DNA of 64,000 nt. Origin: Microbacterium ginsengiterrae (GTDB lineage Bacteria; Actinomycetota; Actinomycetes; Actinomycetales; Microbacteriaceae). A program made the translations under genes and the position numbers. A model generated the notes under the pieces. The model worked only from the letters and a program-made list of their open reading frames with translations. It ran no database searches and had not been told where the DNA came from. Shown here piece by piece: positions 8,304-17,965 of the stretch (the stretch's first letter is position 1; each line of letters begins with the position of its first letter). The stretch lies in contig NZ_JACHMU010000001.1 of assembly GCF_014205075.1 (NCBI RefSeq), positions 1,674,001-1,738,000 on the forward strand, written 5' to 3'.

Positions 8304-10136
8304 ATGACCGAGAACCAGCGCCGTTTCCCGTTCTTCCACGAAGTCGACGCACCCGAGGGTGCCGAGAACTGGCGATCCATGTACCCGTACTACCTCGTCC
8401 CCGGCGAAGAACGCCGCGATGAGGAGGACGCCGGCTTCTGGTTCGCCGACACCATGCACTGGTCCCGCGGCGTGCACCCCTTCGACAGCATCGGCGCCGA
8501 GGCGGTGTACCTGGGCGCGGGCCAGAACAGCGCCCGCATCTTCGTGCTGCCGACGTCGCTGGGCCTGGACGTGCGCGTGATGAACGGCTACGTCTACATT
8601 CGTCCGATCGCGATCACCGACCCAGAGGAGATCGGCCGCCGCGTCGAGGTCTTCCAGGAGCGCGCTGGCCACTACTACGCCAACTGGGACGAGCTGTACG
8701 CGAAGTGGAAGACGAAGGTCACCGACGCCGTCGAGCGCATGCGCACCATCTCGTTCCCTCCGCTGGGCGAGTACGACCCGATCGAGGTCGTGACCGAGGC
8801 TCGCGGCGTCTCCACATCGTGGGACATCATCGCCGGATACCACCGCCTCATCGACGACTTCTTCGTGATCTGGCAGCACCACTTCGAGTTCCTCAACCTC
8901 GGCTACGGCGGGTACATCGTCTTCTTCCAGTTCTGCAAGCAGGCCTTCCCGCAGATCAGCGACCAGGAGATCGCCCGCATGGTCGCCGGTGTCGACGTGC
9001 TCGCCTTTCGCCCGGACGACGAACTGCGTCGGCTGGCCACCCTCGCCGTGGAGCTCGACCTCGTCGAGGAGGTCGCCGCCGCACGCGACGCCTCCGAGAC
9101 GTTCACTGTGCTGGCGGGCAGTGAGAACGGGCGCCGGTGGCTGGCCGAGTACGAGACCTCGAAGAATCCGTGGTTCGACTACTTCGCCGAGTACGGGTTC
9201 ACCAACGACCAGGAGACCTGGATCTCCGACCCGAACATCCCCATGCAGGGCATCGGTCGCTACGCCCGGCGCATCGCAGCCGGCGAGGTCGTCAGCCGTC
9301 CCGTCGAGCGCTTGCGCAGCGAACGCGATGAGCTCGTCTCGGAGTACCGGGATCTGCTCAGCGAAGCGGAGAAGGCGCAGTTCGACGAGCTGCTGAACCT
9401 CTCACGTACGGTGTTCCCGTTCATCGAGGAGCACAACATCTACGTCGAGCACTGGGCACACTCGGTGTTCTGGGAGAAGGTGAAGGAGCTCGGCGACTTC
9501 CTCGTCAGCGCCGGCTTCACATCCACCCGCGACGACATCTTCTACATCAACCGGTTCGAACTCGACGAGGTCCTCGCCGACGTCGTGCAGTCCTGGGCGA
9601 TCGGCGTCCCGGCGCGCGGCAAGGAGCGGTGGGCTGCCATCGTCGAGGAGCGCCGCGGCATCGTGGCCGCTCTCCAGGCCGAGGGCGCGCCGCCGGCGTA
9701 CGGCGTTCCTCCGATCGAGGTCACGGACCCCTTCGCGGTCATGAACTACGGCGTCACCACCGAGCGGGTCCAGGACTGGCTGGGGTCGGAGGACAGCGAT
9801 CCCAACGTCCTGTCCGGGATCCCCGGCGGGCCGGGAACGTACGAGGGGTCCGTCCGGGTCCTGAAGACGGAGAAGGACCTCGCCAGCCTGCAGCCGGGAG
9901 AAGTCCTCGTGGCCGCGATCACCGCCCCCAGCTGGGCGGCGGCCTTCTCCGTGGCATCGGCGGTCGTCACGGACATCGGCGGCATGATGAGCCACGCGTC
10001 GATCGTGTGCCGCGAATACGGCATCCCCGCCGTCGTGGGCACGGGCTTCGCCACGGCACGGCTGAAGACCGGACAGCGCGTCCGCGTCGACGGTGACACC
10101 GGCGCCGTCACCATCCTCGAGGAGGCATCGGCATGA
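8304..10136 (+). CDS. PEP-utilising mobile-domain subunit of a split ATP-dependent ketone kinase
   Basis: About 610 residues. The start is placed at 8304 because AAGGAG (8291-8296) is seven bases upstream; an ATG at 8298 would leave only one base. The long N-terminal part is helical and aromatic-rich and is not recognisable as PEP synthase. The C-terminal 90 residues form the swivelling phosphohistidine domain, with catalytic His564 in GGMMSHASIV. With the next gene it makes a two-subunit relative of PEP synthase, as in phenylphosphate synthase and the kinases HpeHI and AcvAB, which phosphorylate aromatic ketone substrates with ATP. There is no PEP/pyruvate TIM-barrel domain, so true PEP synthase activity is unlikely. 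Confidence 0.86.
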   Translation: MTENQRRFPFFHEVDAPEGAENWRSMYPYYLVPGEERRDEEDAGFWFADTMHWSRGVHPFDSIGAEAVYLGAGQNSARIFVLPTSLGLDVRVMNGYVYIRPIAITDPEEIGRRVEVFQERAGHYYANWDELYAKWKTKVTDAVERMRTISFPPLGEYDPIEVVTEARGVSTSWDIIAGYHRLIDDFFVIWQHHFEFLNLGYGGYIVFFQFCKQAFPQISDQEIARMVAGVDVLAFRPDDELRRLATLAVELDLVEEVAAARDASETFTVLAGSENGRRWLAEYETSKNPWFDYFAEYGFTNDQETWISDPNIPMQGIGRYARRIAAGEVVSRPVERLRSERDELVSEYRDLLSEAEKAQFDELLNLSRTVFPFIEEHNIYVEHWAHSVFWEKVKELGDFLVSAGFTSTRDDIFYINRFELDEVLADVVQSWAIGVPARGKERWAAIVEERRGIVAALQAEGAPPAYGVPPIEVTDPFAVMNYGVTTERVQDWLGSEDSDPNVLSGIPGGPGTYEGSVRVLKTEKDLASLQPGEVLVAAITAPSWAAAFSVASAVVTDIGGMMSHASIVCREYGIPAVVGTGFATARLKTGQRVRVDGDTGAVTILEEASA

Positions 10137-11227
10137 GCTTCGATCCGCACGCCTACACATACCGGTTCGACGAAGAGGGATGCACCCACGCACGCCTCGT
10201 CGGCGGCAAGGGCAAGGGTCTCGGTGAGATGACCGCCGACGGCCTTCCCGTCCCGCCGGGATTCGCGGTCAGCGCCTCCGCGTACCGCCGATTCCTCGAT
10301 CAGGACAATCTCCGGCGCGACATCGCCGCTCAACTGAAGGATCTCGACCCGGAGGACTATGCGGAGATCGAGGCCGCCGCCGAACGCATCGACATCCTCA
10401 TGGCCGCGTCACGGCTCCCCGCTGACGTCGCCGAGAAGATCCGCGAGGGGTACGCCGCACTGAGCGTGCTCAGCGGTGTCGAGGACGTCGCCGTCGCCGT
10501 ACGGAGCAGCGGAACGGCGGAGGACTCCTCCGCCGACAGCTTCGCCGGCGAGTTCGAGACCTGGGTCGACATCAAGGGCATCGATGACGTGCTCGCCCAC
10601 GTGCACCGCTGCTACACGAGCGTCTACGCCCCCCGCGTGATCCGCTATGCGCTCGAGCGCGGCATCGACCTCGCCCGTGTCGAGATGGCCGTCGTCGTGC
10701 AGAAGACGGTGAGAGCACGGACCGCCGGGGTGATGTTCACCCTCGACCCGATCAGCGGCGACCGCTCCCGTATCGTGCTCGAGGCGAGCTGGGGTCTCGG
10801 TCTCGCGGTCGTCGGCGGGGAGGTCACCCCCGACCGGTTCACGGTGAGCAAGGTGGGTCTGTCGGTGCAGTCGCGCGTGCTCGGGGACAAGCGGGTCGAG
10901 TACCGCCGAGGCGACGGCACGACCGAGGTCCCGGAGGAACGGCGCGACCAGCTCTGCCTGAGCGACGAGGAGGTCGTGGCGCTCGCGGCCTTCGGCAAGA
11001 GGCTGGAGAAGCGCCACGGAGGTCCTCAGGACATCGAGTTCGCCGTTGACGAGGAGCTCCCCGAGCGTGAGAACCTGCTGCTGCTCCAGTGCCGTCCCGA
11101 GACGGTGTGGAGCGGGGTCGAGCGTGCACCCGCCTTCGACCCGAAGGAGAAGATGATGTCGTGGATCACCTCGAGCATCACGGTGCCGACGAAGACCCAG
11201 ACGTCGGGAGGCCATCGACATGGTTGA
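10133..11227 (+). CDS. ATP-grasp (PEP/pyruvate-binding domain) subunit of the split ketone kinase
   Basis: 364 residues, overlapping the mobile-domain gene by four bases. It is the nucleotide-binding half of a PEP-synthase-like enzyme: GGKGKGLGEM near the N-terminus, VAVRSSGTAEDSSADSFAG, AGVMFTLDPISGD, QDIEFAVD and the terminal LLLLQCRPET. It would transfer a phosphoryl group from ATP to the histidine of the partner subunit, which passes it to the organic substrate. The short tail after the ATP-grasp core ends in a His/Gly-rich run that overlaps the next gene. Role by context: kinase step of aryl-ketone activation. Confidence 0.87.
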   Translation: MSFDPHAYTYRFDEEGCTHARLVGGKGKGLGEMTADGLPVPPGFAVSASAYRRFLDQDNLRRDIAAQLKDLDPEDYAEIEAAAERIDILMAASRLPADVAEKIREGYAALSVLSGVEDVAVAVRSSGTAEDSSADSFAGEFETWVDIKGIDDVLAHVHRCYTSVYAPRVIRYALERGIDLARVEMAVVVQKTVRARTAGVMFTLDPISGDRSRIVLEASWGLGLAVVGGEVTPDRFTVSKVGLSVQSRVLGDKRVEYRRGDGTTEVPEERRDQLCLSDEEVVALAAFGKRLEKRHGGPQDIEFAVDEELPERENLLLLQCRPETVWSGVERAPAFDPKEKMMSWITSSITVPTKTQTSGGHRHG

Positions 11228-13199
11228 GGGGCCCGAAGTACTGATCCCCGCTCCTGAGCGGCCGCGGGAAGGATCTCAGACAGCGGAGTACCTCGCCTGG
11301 CTCGAGGACGAGCGCGGACTGACGTTCGCGGACTGGGGCGAACTGCACCGGTGGTCGATCGACCATCTCGAGGACTTCTGGCAGAGTGTGTGGGATTTCT
11401 TCGAGGTGATCGCGCACACGCCGGCCACAGCGGTGCTCGAGGGGCGGGCGATGCCCGGTGCCCGGTGGTTCCCCGGGGCGACGCTGAATCTCGCCGAGCA
11501 TGCATTGCGTGCGGGCGCGCATGAGGACGACGTCGCCGTGATGGCTTCGTCTCAGACGCGCGCCGACATCTCTCTGACGTTCGGGCAGCTGCGCGATCAG
11601 GTCGCACATGTGCGCGCCGGGCTGGAGGAGCTCGGCGTCCGGGCCGGGGACCGAGTCGCCGCGTATCTGCCCAACATCCCGGAGACGCTCGTGGCCTACC
11701 TCGCCACCGCGAGCCTCGGCGCGATCTGGGCATCCTGCGCTCCGGAGTTCGGCGTGAAGGGCGTGCTGGACAGGCTGGGACAGATCGAGCCGACCGTGCT
11801 GTTCGTCGTCGACGGGTATCGCTACGGGACGAGTCAGGGCGTGAAGGTCATCGATCGCGCCGATGACGTGCGTGCGATCCGCGACGGACTGCCGTCCGTG
11901 CGACACGTCGTCAGCGTGCCGTACCTCGGCGACGGCATCGGCGACGCGACGTCGTGGGACGAGCTGATCGGCATCGGCGCCGGGACGGGACGAGAGCTCT
12001 CGTTCGAGCCTGTGCCGTTCGATCACCCACTGTCCGTGCTGTTCACCTCCGGCACGACGGGACTGCCGAAGCCGATCGTCCACGGGCACGGCGGCATCCT
12101 CCTGGAGCACCTGAAGAATCACGCCCTGCACTGGGACCTCGGCCCCGGCGACCGGCTGATGTGGTTCACCACCACGTCATGGATGGTGTGGAACGCCGTC
12201 GCGTCGGCACTGCTGACGCGGTCGAGCATGATCCTCATCGACGGCAACCCTGTCGGGCCGGACCCCGACCTCCAGTGGCGGCTGATCGAGAAATGGCGCC
12301 CGTCGGTGGTCGGCCTCAGCGCCGCCTTCCTGCTGCACGGCATGCGGGCAGAGCGTCATCCGACCCGTGAATTCGACCTGACCAGCATCCGTCAGCTCGG
12401 TGTGGTCGGCAGCCCGCTGCCGACCTCGGCGTTCGACTGGGTGCACGAGGAGTTCGGCGACCGGGTGCTGCTCAACGTCGGCAGCGGCGGCACCGACGTC
12501 TGCACCGGACTCGTCCAGGGCGGCCCATGGCAGCCGGTGTACCGCGGCGAGATGGCGGGGCCGAGCCTCGGGGTCGACGTCTGCGCCTTCGACGACGACG
12601 GCCTGGAGGTGATCGGCGAACTCGGGGAGCTCGTCGTGCGCAAGCCGATGCCGTCGATGCCCGTCGGCTTCTGGGGCGACACGGACGGGAGCCGCTATCG
12701 CGCCGCCTACTTCGAGGTCTATCCGGGGGTGTGGCGGCACGGCGACTGGATCCGCTTCAGCGATGTCGGCAGTTGCATCATCACCGGCCGCAGTGATGCG
12801 ACGCTCAACCGCGGAGGGGTGCGGCTGGGAACGGCGGACTTCTACGGAGTCATCGACGCGTTCCCCGAGATCGCAGACAGCCTCGTCGTGCATCTCGACG
12901 ATCCGGACGGTGGGAACGGTGAACTGCTGCTGTTCGTCGTCGCCGCGGAGGGACACGAGGTGGATGACGAGCTCATCGAGCGTCTGCGCGGTGCGATCCG
13001 CGCCGAGCTGTCACCTCGCCACGTTCCCGATCGTGTGCTGCGGGTGGACCTGCTGCCGCACACGAGGACCGGCAAGAAACTCGAGGTCCCGGTCAAACGC
13101 ATCCTGTCGGGGCGTCCTCTGGCCGAGGCTGTCGACCCGGATGCCGTGGACGACGCGGCTGCTCTCCAGCAGTTCGTGGAACTGGCGGCACTGCGATGA
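11220..13199 (+). CDS. acetoacetyl-CoA-synthetase-like acyl-CoA ligase (beta-keto acid activating)
   Basis: 659 residues, the length of acetoacetate-CoA ligases. It is an ANL-superfamily enzyme with the AACS N-terminal cap (ACS_N, about 35-95), the P-loop LFTSGTTGLPKPIVH, the TTTSWMVWN stretch conserved in AACS, GSGGTDVC, and the C-terminal catalytic lysine in TGKKLEVPVK. It overlaps the kinase gene by eight bases. Because the upstream carboxylase should make a 3-oxo acid, this ligase is expected to form the matching 3-oxoacyl-CoA (for example an aroylacetyl-CoA, as benzoylacetate-CoA ligase does in acetophenone degradation). Plain acetoacetate as substrate is the main alternative. Confidence 0.85.
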   Translation: MVEGPEVLIPAPERPREGSQTAEYLAWLEDERGLTFADWGELHRWSIDHLEDFWQSVWDFFEVIAHTPATAVLEGRAMPGARWFPGATLNLAEHALRAGAHEDDVAVMASSQTRADISLTFGQLRDQVAHVRAGLEELGVRAGDRVAAYLPNIPETLVAYLATASLGAIWASCAPEFGVKGVLDRLGQIEPTVLFVVDGYRYGTSQGVKVIDRADDVRAIRDGLPSVRHVVSVPYLGDGIGDATSWDELIGIGAGTGRELSFEPVPFDHPLSVLFTSGTTGLPKPIVHGHGGILLEHLKNHALHWDLGPGDRLMWFTTTSWMVWNAVASALLTRSSMILIDGNPVGPDPDLQWRLIEKWRPSVVGLSAAFLLHGMRAERHPTREFDLTSIRQLGVVGSPLPTSAFDWVHEEFGDRVLLNVGSGGTDVCTGLVQGGPWQPVYRGEMAGPSLGVDVCAFDDDGLEVIGELGELVVRKPMPSMPVGFWGDTDGSRYRAAYFEVYPGVWRHGDWIRFSDVGSCIITGRSDATLNRGGVRLGTADFYGVIDAFPEIADSLVVHLDDPDGGNGELLLFVVAAEGHEVDDELIERLRGAIRAELSPRHVPDRVLRVDLLPHTRTGKKLEVPVKRILSGRPLAEAVDPDAVDDAAALQQFVELAALR

Positions 13200-14098
13200 C
13201 GGCCGCCCGGACGGCGATGCGCGTCGAGGATCTCGTCGCGGTCGACATGCACGTGCACGTCGAGGCCGACGACCACGGCCACTTCGCGCTCGACCAGGAA
13301 CTCCTGGATGCGTCCGCGGCCTACTTCCGGAGCGGATCGGACCGGACGCCGACGATCGACCGGATCGCCGCGAAGTACCGGGAGCTGAGGATGGCCGCGG
13401 TCGTGTTCACGGTCGACGCGACATCCGCACTGGGACAGCCCGCGCTGAGCAGCGCCGAGATCGCCGACGCCTGTCACGCGAACGCCGACGTACTGATCCC
13501 GTTCGGGTCGGTGGATCCCAACCTCGGCGCCGCGGCAGTCGAGACGGCGAGGGCGCTCATCGAGGACCACGGAGTGCGGGGGTTCAAGTTCCACCCGAGC
13601 CTGCAAAACTTCGACCCGTCCGACCGGGCCCACTGGCCCCTGTACGACCTGCTGGCCCGGCACGGGATGATCGCGCTGTTCCACACCGGCCAGACGGGCA
13701 TCGGTGCGGGGCTGGACGGCGGGCGCGGCATCCGCCTCAGGCTGTCCGAGCCGATGCTCGTGGACGACGTGGCTGCGGCCTTCCCCGCGTTGCGCATCAT
13801 CCTCGCCCACCCGTCCGTCCCCTGGATGGATCAGTCGTTGGCGATGGCCACGCACAAGGCGAACGTGTTCATCGATCTGTCCGGGTGGTCGCCGAAGTAC
13901 TTCCCGCCGCAGCTCGTGCGCCAGGCGGGCTCACTCCTGAAGCGCAAGGTGCTCTTCGGGTCGGACTTCCCGCTCATCGACCCGACCAGGTGGCTCACCG
14001 ATTTCGAGCGCCTCGACATCCCGGAGGAGTCGCGTTCGCTCATCATCCGGGACAACGCCATCGCCCTCCTCGGGCTCAACGGGCAGGACGGCCGATGA
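13196..14098 (+). CDS. amidohydrolase-2 family hydrolase, predicted 3-oxoacyl-CoA cleavage enzyme
   Basis: 300 residues, ATGA overlap with the ligase. Amidohydrolase_2 TIM barrel: metal-binding HVH (His19, His21), a lysine in FKFHPSLQ, histidines in FHTGQTG and LAHPSVPW, and the aspartate in FGSDFPLI. Relatives include ACMSD-type decarboxylases and, closer to this context, the amidohydrolases that hydrolyse 4-hydroxyphenyl-beta-ketoacyl-CoA in p-hydroxycinnamate degradation. After the ligase it could split an aroylacetyl-CoA to aromatic acid plus acetyl-CoA. Fold is secure; this reaction is inferred from gene order. Confidence 0.8.
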   Translation: MTAARTAMRVEDLVAVDMHVHVEADDHGHFALDQELLDASAAYFRSGSDRTPTIDRIAAKYRELRMAAVVFTVDATSALGQPALSSAEIADACHANADVLIPFGSVDPNLGAAAVETARALIEDHGVRGFKFHPSLQNFDPSDRAHWPLYDLLARHGMIALFHTGQTGIGAGLDGGRGIRLRLSEPMLVDDVAAAFPALRIILAHPSVPWMDQSLAMATHKANVFIDLSGWSPKYFPPQLVRQAGSLLKRKVLFGSDFPLIDPTRWLTDFERLDIPEESRSLIIRDNAIALLGLNGQDGR

Positions 14099-14862
14099 GC
14101 GCCGTGGATCCCTCCCCACCAGTGGAGTCGGTCGACCGCGCGCTCGTGCTGCTCACGTCGCTTCGACGAGGCGAGGTCCTGAGCGTCTCGGATGCGGCGG
14201 CGATACTCGGCGTCGCGCCGTCCACCGCTCACCGCCTGCTGTCGTCCCTCGTCTTCCGCGATTACGCCGTGCAGGACAGGGACCGGCGCTACCGGTTGGG
14301 TCCTGCCCTCATCGATCAGCGCGCTGAGTCGCTGACGTTGAGCCGGATCCGGTCGCTGGCGCACCCGGCGCTGGAGAAGTTGAACGATGACCTGGGAGAG
14401 ACGGTCCAGGTCATGGTGCGGCACGGCCGCAACATCCGCTTCCTCGACGGAGTGGAGTGCGGACTGCCTCTGCGTGTCGGAGTCCGCGTCGACGACGAGA
14501 TGCCCGCGCACTGCTCCGCGGGAGGCAAGGCGATCCTCGCGGCGATGTCTGCGGCGGAACTGGACCGCCTGTACGCCAACGGCCTGCCCGACTGGCCGAC
14601 CGCGCGCTACCGCGATCTTCCCTCGCTCAAGCGGCATCTCAGCCGTATCCGCCAGCAGGGGTACGGCGCGAACTTCGAGGAGACCGAGCAGGGCGTCAGC
14701 GGCTTGGGCGTCGCCGTCCGAGACCGACTCGATCGCCCCGTCGCCGCCTTCACGGTGGCGGTGCCGGCATCCCGCTTCGTCCGGTCGCAGGTGCCGGAGA
14801 TGCGCGATGCCCTGCTGCGGACGGCGAACGAGTTCCAGGAGGCGCTGCACGCCGGGGAGTGA
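14095..14862 (+). CDS. IclR family transcriptional regulator of the ketone operon
   Basis: 255 residues; ATG overlaps the amidohydrolase stop. N-terminal winged helix (about 10-75; [16 protein letters not shown] recognition helix) and a C-terminal IclR effector domain ([36 protein letters not shown]). IclR proteins often control aromatic catabolism with an aromatic effector, either as repressors or activators. As the last gene of the operon it should be made with the enzymes and act on the single promoter upstream of 4132, where a perfect 17-bp inverted repeat lies at 4013-4029. Confidence 0.87.
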   Translation: MSAVDPSPPVESVDRALVLLTSLRRGEVLSVSDAAAILGVAPSTAHRLLSSLVFRDYAVQDRDRRYRLGPALIDQRAESLTLSRIRSLAHPALEKLNDDLGETVQVMVRHGRNIRFLDGVECGLPLRVGVRVDDEMPAHCSAGGKAILAAMSAAELDRLYANGLPDWPTARYRDLPSLKRHLSRIRQQGYGANFEETEQGVSGLGVAVRDRLDRPVAAFTVAVPASRFVRSQVPEMRDALLRTANEFQEALHAGE

Positions 14863-14942
14863 TCAGTGCCGGGTGGTTCGGCACGAAGCGGGGCCGCGAC
14901 GCGGCGGCCGGTAAACTCGAAGGCGACTTGCAAGGAGCTGCC

Positions 14943-16469
14943 ATGACCACCGCGCCTGACGCGCCCACGCCCGCACCCGTCGCCGAAGGCGAGGACATCC
15001 ACGAGCAGAAGGCCGTCCGTCTCGCCAAGCGCGAGAAGCTCATCGCGCAGCGGGAGGACGCCGGCGGCGGTGCGTTCCCCGTCGCCGTGCCCGTCACGCA
15101 CACGATCCCCGCGCTGCGCGCGGAGTACGGCGAGCTCGAGGCAGGCGCCGAGACCGGCGTCGTCGTCGGCGTCGCCGGCCGCGTCGTGTTCAGTCGCAAC
15201 ACCGGCAAGCTCTGCTTCGCCACCCTCCAGGCCGGCGACGGCTCGCGCATCCAGGCGATGATCTCCCTCGCCGAGGTCGGCGAGGAGTCGCTCGCGCGCT
15301 GGAAGGAGTTCGTCGACCTCGGCGATCACGTCTTCGTGCACGGGCAGGTCATCTCCAGCCGCCGCGGCGAACTGTCGATCATGGCGGACGACTGGAAGAT
15401 CGCCACCAAGGCCATCCTCCCGTTGCCCAACGCCTACGCCGAGCTCAGCGAGGAGGGGCGCGTCCGCAGCCGCTACCTCGACCTCATCGTTCGCGAGCAG
15501 GCCCGAACGACGGTGCGCGCACGGGCTGCCGTCAACGCGAGCCTGCGGGCGACCTTCGGCGCGCACGACTACCTCGAGGTCGAGACGCCCATGCTGCAGG
15601 TGCAGCACGGCGGTGCGTCGGCTCGTCCGTTCATCACCCACTCGAACGCGTTCGACACCGAGCTTTACCTGCGCATCGCGCCGGAGCTCTACCTCAAGCG
15701 CGCCGTCGTCGGTGGCATCGAGCGTGTGTTCGAGATCAACCGCAACTTCCGCAACGAGGGCGCCGACTCCACGCACAGCCCCGAGTTCGCGATGCTCGAG
15801 GCCTACCAGGCCTACGGCGACTACAACCAGATGGCGGAGCTCACGCAGGAGCTCGTGCAGCAGGCAGCCATCGCGGTCTCCGGTTCCACCACCGTCACCT
15901 GGGCGGACGGCACGGAGTACGACCTCGGCGGCGAGTGGGACCGCATCTCGATGTACGACTCCCTCTCTGCCGCCGCCGGCCGCACCTTCACGGTCGACGA
16001 CTCCGTCGAGGACCTCATCGCGTTCGCCGAGGCCAACGGCGTGGACATCCCTCCGCACGCCATCCACGGGAAGCTGATCGAAGAGCTCTGGGAGCACTTC
16101 GTGAAGGGCGACCTCGTGCGGCCGACCTTCGTCATGGACTTCCCCGTCGACACCTCGCCCCTCGTACGTGAGCATCGCTCGCTGCCCGGCGTCGTGGAGA
16201 AGTGGGACCTGTACGTCCGCGGATTCGAACTCGCCACCGGGTACTCCGAGCTCGTCGACCCGGTGATCCAGCGTGAGCGTTTCGTCGAGCAGGCCAAACT
16301 CGCCGCCCGCGGCGACGTCGAGGCGATGCGCGTCGACGAGGAGTTCCTCCGCGCGCTCGAGCACGGCATGCCGCCGTCCGGAGGCATGGGGATGGGGATC
16401 GACCGTCTCCTCATGGCGATCACCGGGCTCGGCATCCGAGAGACCATCCTGTTCCCGCTCGTCAAGTAG
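14943..16469 (+). CDS. lysS: lysine-tRNA ligase (class II)
   Basis: 508 residues; ATG with AAGGAG five bases upstream and a TAAACT box at 14912-14917. The N-terminal OB-fold anticodon-binding domain (about 55-165) precedes the class II catalytic core. Motif 2 is [13 protein letters not shown] and motif 3 is [11 protein letters not shown]. It charges tRNA-Lys. The upstream 80 bases separate it from the IclR gene. The tail overlaps the convergent DUF4192 gene by eight bases. Confidence 0.95.
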   Translation: MTTAPDAPTPAPVAEGEDIHEQKAVRLAKREKLIAQREDAGGGAFPVAVPVTHTIPALRAEYGELEAGAETGVVVGVAGRVVFSRNTGKLCFATLQAGDGSRIQAMISLAEVGEESLARWKEFVDLGDHVFVHGQVISSRRGELSIMADDWKIATKAILPLPNAYAELSEEGRVRSRYLDLIVREQARTTVRARAAVNASLRATFGAHDYLEVETPMLQVQHGGASARPFITHSNAFDTELYLRIAPELYLKRAVVGGIERVFEINRNFRNEGADSTHSPEFAMLEAYQAYGDYNQMAELTQELVQQAAIAVSGSTTVTWADGTEYDLGGEWDRISMYDSLSAAAGRTFTVDDSVEDLIAFAEANGVDIPPHAIHGKLIEELWEHFVKGDLVRPTFVMDFPVDTSPLVREHRSLPGVVEKWDLYVRGFELATGYSELVDPVIQRERFVEQAKLAARGDVEAMRVDEEFLRALEHGMPPSGGMGMGIDRLLMAITGLGIRETILFPLVK

Positions 16470-17592
16470 CATCCATGGGTCGTCCGCCGCGGCGGAACGC
16501 CCATTCGGGGAGCACAGCGCCGTCGATCAACGCCTCGAGCAGGTGGGCCATCGGATAACCGGGTGCGATCCGCCGTGCCTGCTCGAGGTATTGGGACGCG
16601 TTCGTCGAGCGGCCGAGCGCCCAGGACATCCACGCCGCCATCGTGAGTGGTGCGGGCCGGAAGGCGTGGGGCGCGCAGGCGGCGGCCGTCCGCGCGACGA
16701 CGAGGGCGGCGCGGAGGCGGTCGAGGTCGGGACCCGGCCCCTGCCCGATGATCATCCGTCCGAGGTCGTCCGGAATGGCTGCGCCGTCCATCGAGAACGC
16801 CAGTTGCGCCTCCCACGCGCGGAGGCCCGTCGGCAGATCCGTCGCCCACTGCAGCAGGGCCGCATCACGGATGGCCGGACGGTCGAGGCACCACAGCAGC
16901 GCCGCGGTGACGAACGGCGTCTCGGCATCCGGCGGCCGTTCGATGAGGGACTCGAAGAACTGCGGCATGTCGTCGAGCAGCAGGGTCGCCGCGATGGCCT
17001 GCGGATCGACGCGAGCAACGGACTTGGTCTCCTCGAGCGAGAGTGCCGCCTCGAGCTCACCCAGCGCACGCTCCACGCGCTCCATCTCGCCGAGGTCGGA
17101 CGGGGGGAGCATCCCTCCGGTGTACTGATCGACGGCGGGGTCCACGTCGCCGGCGACCGTCGGCGCGGCCGGAATCCCGGACAGCGTACGGACGGCCGGG
17201 TCGTCGTCGAGATAGCACGACCAGCCATCGGTCATCACGCACAGTGCGTCAACGATCCGCAGGCCGGACGCGACGGCGAGCGTGACGAGCTCCTCGACGA
17301 GGACCGTCTCCGGGAGTACGACGCCGTCGGGGGTGCGCTGCGGGTGGTCGTCGCTGTAGACGACGACGGCGATGGCCTCCGTGCCGGTCACGCGGGAGAC
17401 CAGGCCGATCGCGGCATCGACGTACTCGTCGAGCGCCGAGCGGTCGACCGGCAGGTCCATACGCATCGCGCCGTGTGCCCTGGACTGCGCGAACGGGAGG
17501 AGCACGAGGCTCCGGCGAGGCGTGAACCCGGCGAGTGCGGGGACGAGGCTGAGGAACTGGGCGGGATCAGAGGCGTGCAGGACGGTGGTCAT
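16462..17592 (-). CDS. DUF4192 domain-containing protein
   Basis: 376 residues starting [20 protein letters not shown], the conserved opening of the actinobacterial DUF4192 family, followed by [11 protein letters not shown]. No signal peptide or membrane segment is seen, so a cytosolic protein is expected. The C-terminal third ([22 protein letters not shown] region) looks like a TPR-type helix pair. The gene is a common neighbour of lysS in this order. Function is unknown. The open frame extends upstream to 18171, but that part runs antisense through two plus-strand genes and is not coding. Confidence 0.85.
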   Translation of the reverse strand: MTTVLHASDPAQFLSLVPALAGFTPRRSLVLLPFAQSRAHGAMRMDLPVDRSALDEYVDAAIGLVSRVTGTEAIAVVVYSDDHPQRTPDGVVLPETVLVEELVTLAVASGLRIVDALCVMTDGWSCYLDDDPAVRTLSGIPAAPTVAGDVDPAVDQYTGGMLPPSDLGEMERVERALGELEAALSLEETKSVARVDPQAIAATLLLDDMPQFFESLIERPPDAETPFVTAALLWCLDRPAIRDAALLQWATDLPTGLRAWEAQLAFSMDGAAIPDDLGRMIIGQGPGPDLDRLRAALVVARTAAACAPHAFRPAPLTMAAWMSWALGRSTNASQYLEQARRIAPGYPMAHLLEALIDGAVLPEWAFRRGGRPMDAT

Positions 17593-17697
17593 GCGGCGAG
17601 TGTGGCGCACCAGGCGCGGTGGGAACCGTGGTCCACAGGGGGCCGTGCGTGGGCTCAGCCGTGCAGGAGGAGTCGCCGTCCTCCCCGCCGTAGCGCG

Positions 17698-17703
17698 TAC
17701 CAT
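17698..17703 (+). promoter_or_regulatory. -10 box of a probable leaderless promoter
   Basis: TACCAT ends six bases before the ATG at 17710. A GGAGG run lies between them, but it is only one base from the ATG and so too close to act as a ribosome-binding site. Confidence 0.4.
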
Positions 17704-17709
17704 GGAGGC

Positions 17710-17883
17710 ATGGACAGCTTCTGGGGTGCGGTGGTGTGGTCGCTCCTGCCGACCCTGGCCGTCAGCGTCATCTTCTTCTTCGTCCTGCGGGGGATCATCC
17801 GGTTCGATCGGACCGAGCGCAAGGTGCACGCCGAGATCGAAGCCGAAGAGCGCGCGGCGCGCGGTCTGCCTCCCCGCGCCTGA
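17710..17883 (+). CDS. small single-pass membrane protein
   Basis: 57 residues: one transmembrane helix (about 6-28, VVWSLLPTLAVSVIFFFVLR) followed by a charged helix rich in Arg, Glu and Ala. Codon use is like that of neighbours. Such short proteins are conserved near cardiolipin synthase in Microbacterium-like genomes as far as I recall, but no function is known. The much longer frame into which it opens upstream is antisense to DUF4192. Confidence 0.7.
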   Translation: MDSFWGAVVWSLLPTLAVSVIFFFVLRGIIRFDRTERKVHAEIEAEERAARGLPPRA

Positions 17884-17965
17884 CGGCACGGCCCCGCCCC
17901 CGGCACCGGCTACGCTGAGAGGGTGCGCCGGTCTCGGCGCGTGAGAACGGATCCTGGGGTGGCGC

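Noticed and set aside
8304..11227. Split phosphoenolpyruvate synthase
   Set aside because: The ATP-grasp and phosphohistidine domains are present, but the PEP/pyruvate-binding TIM barrel is missing and the partner's N-terminus is unrelated to it.
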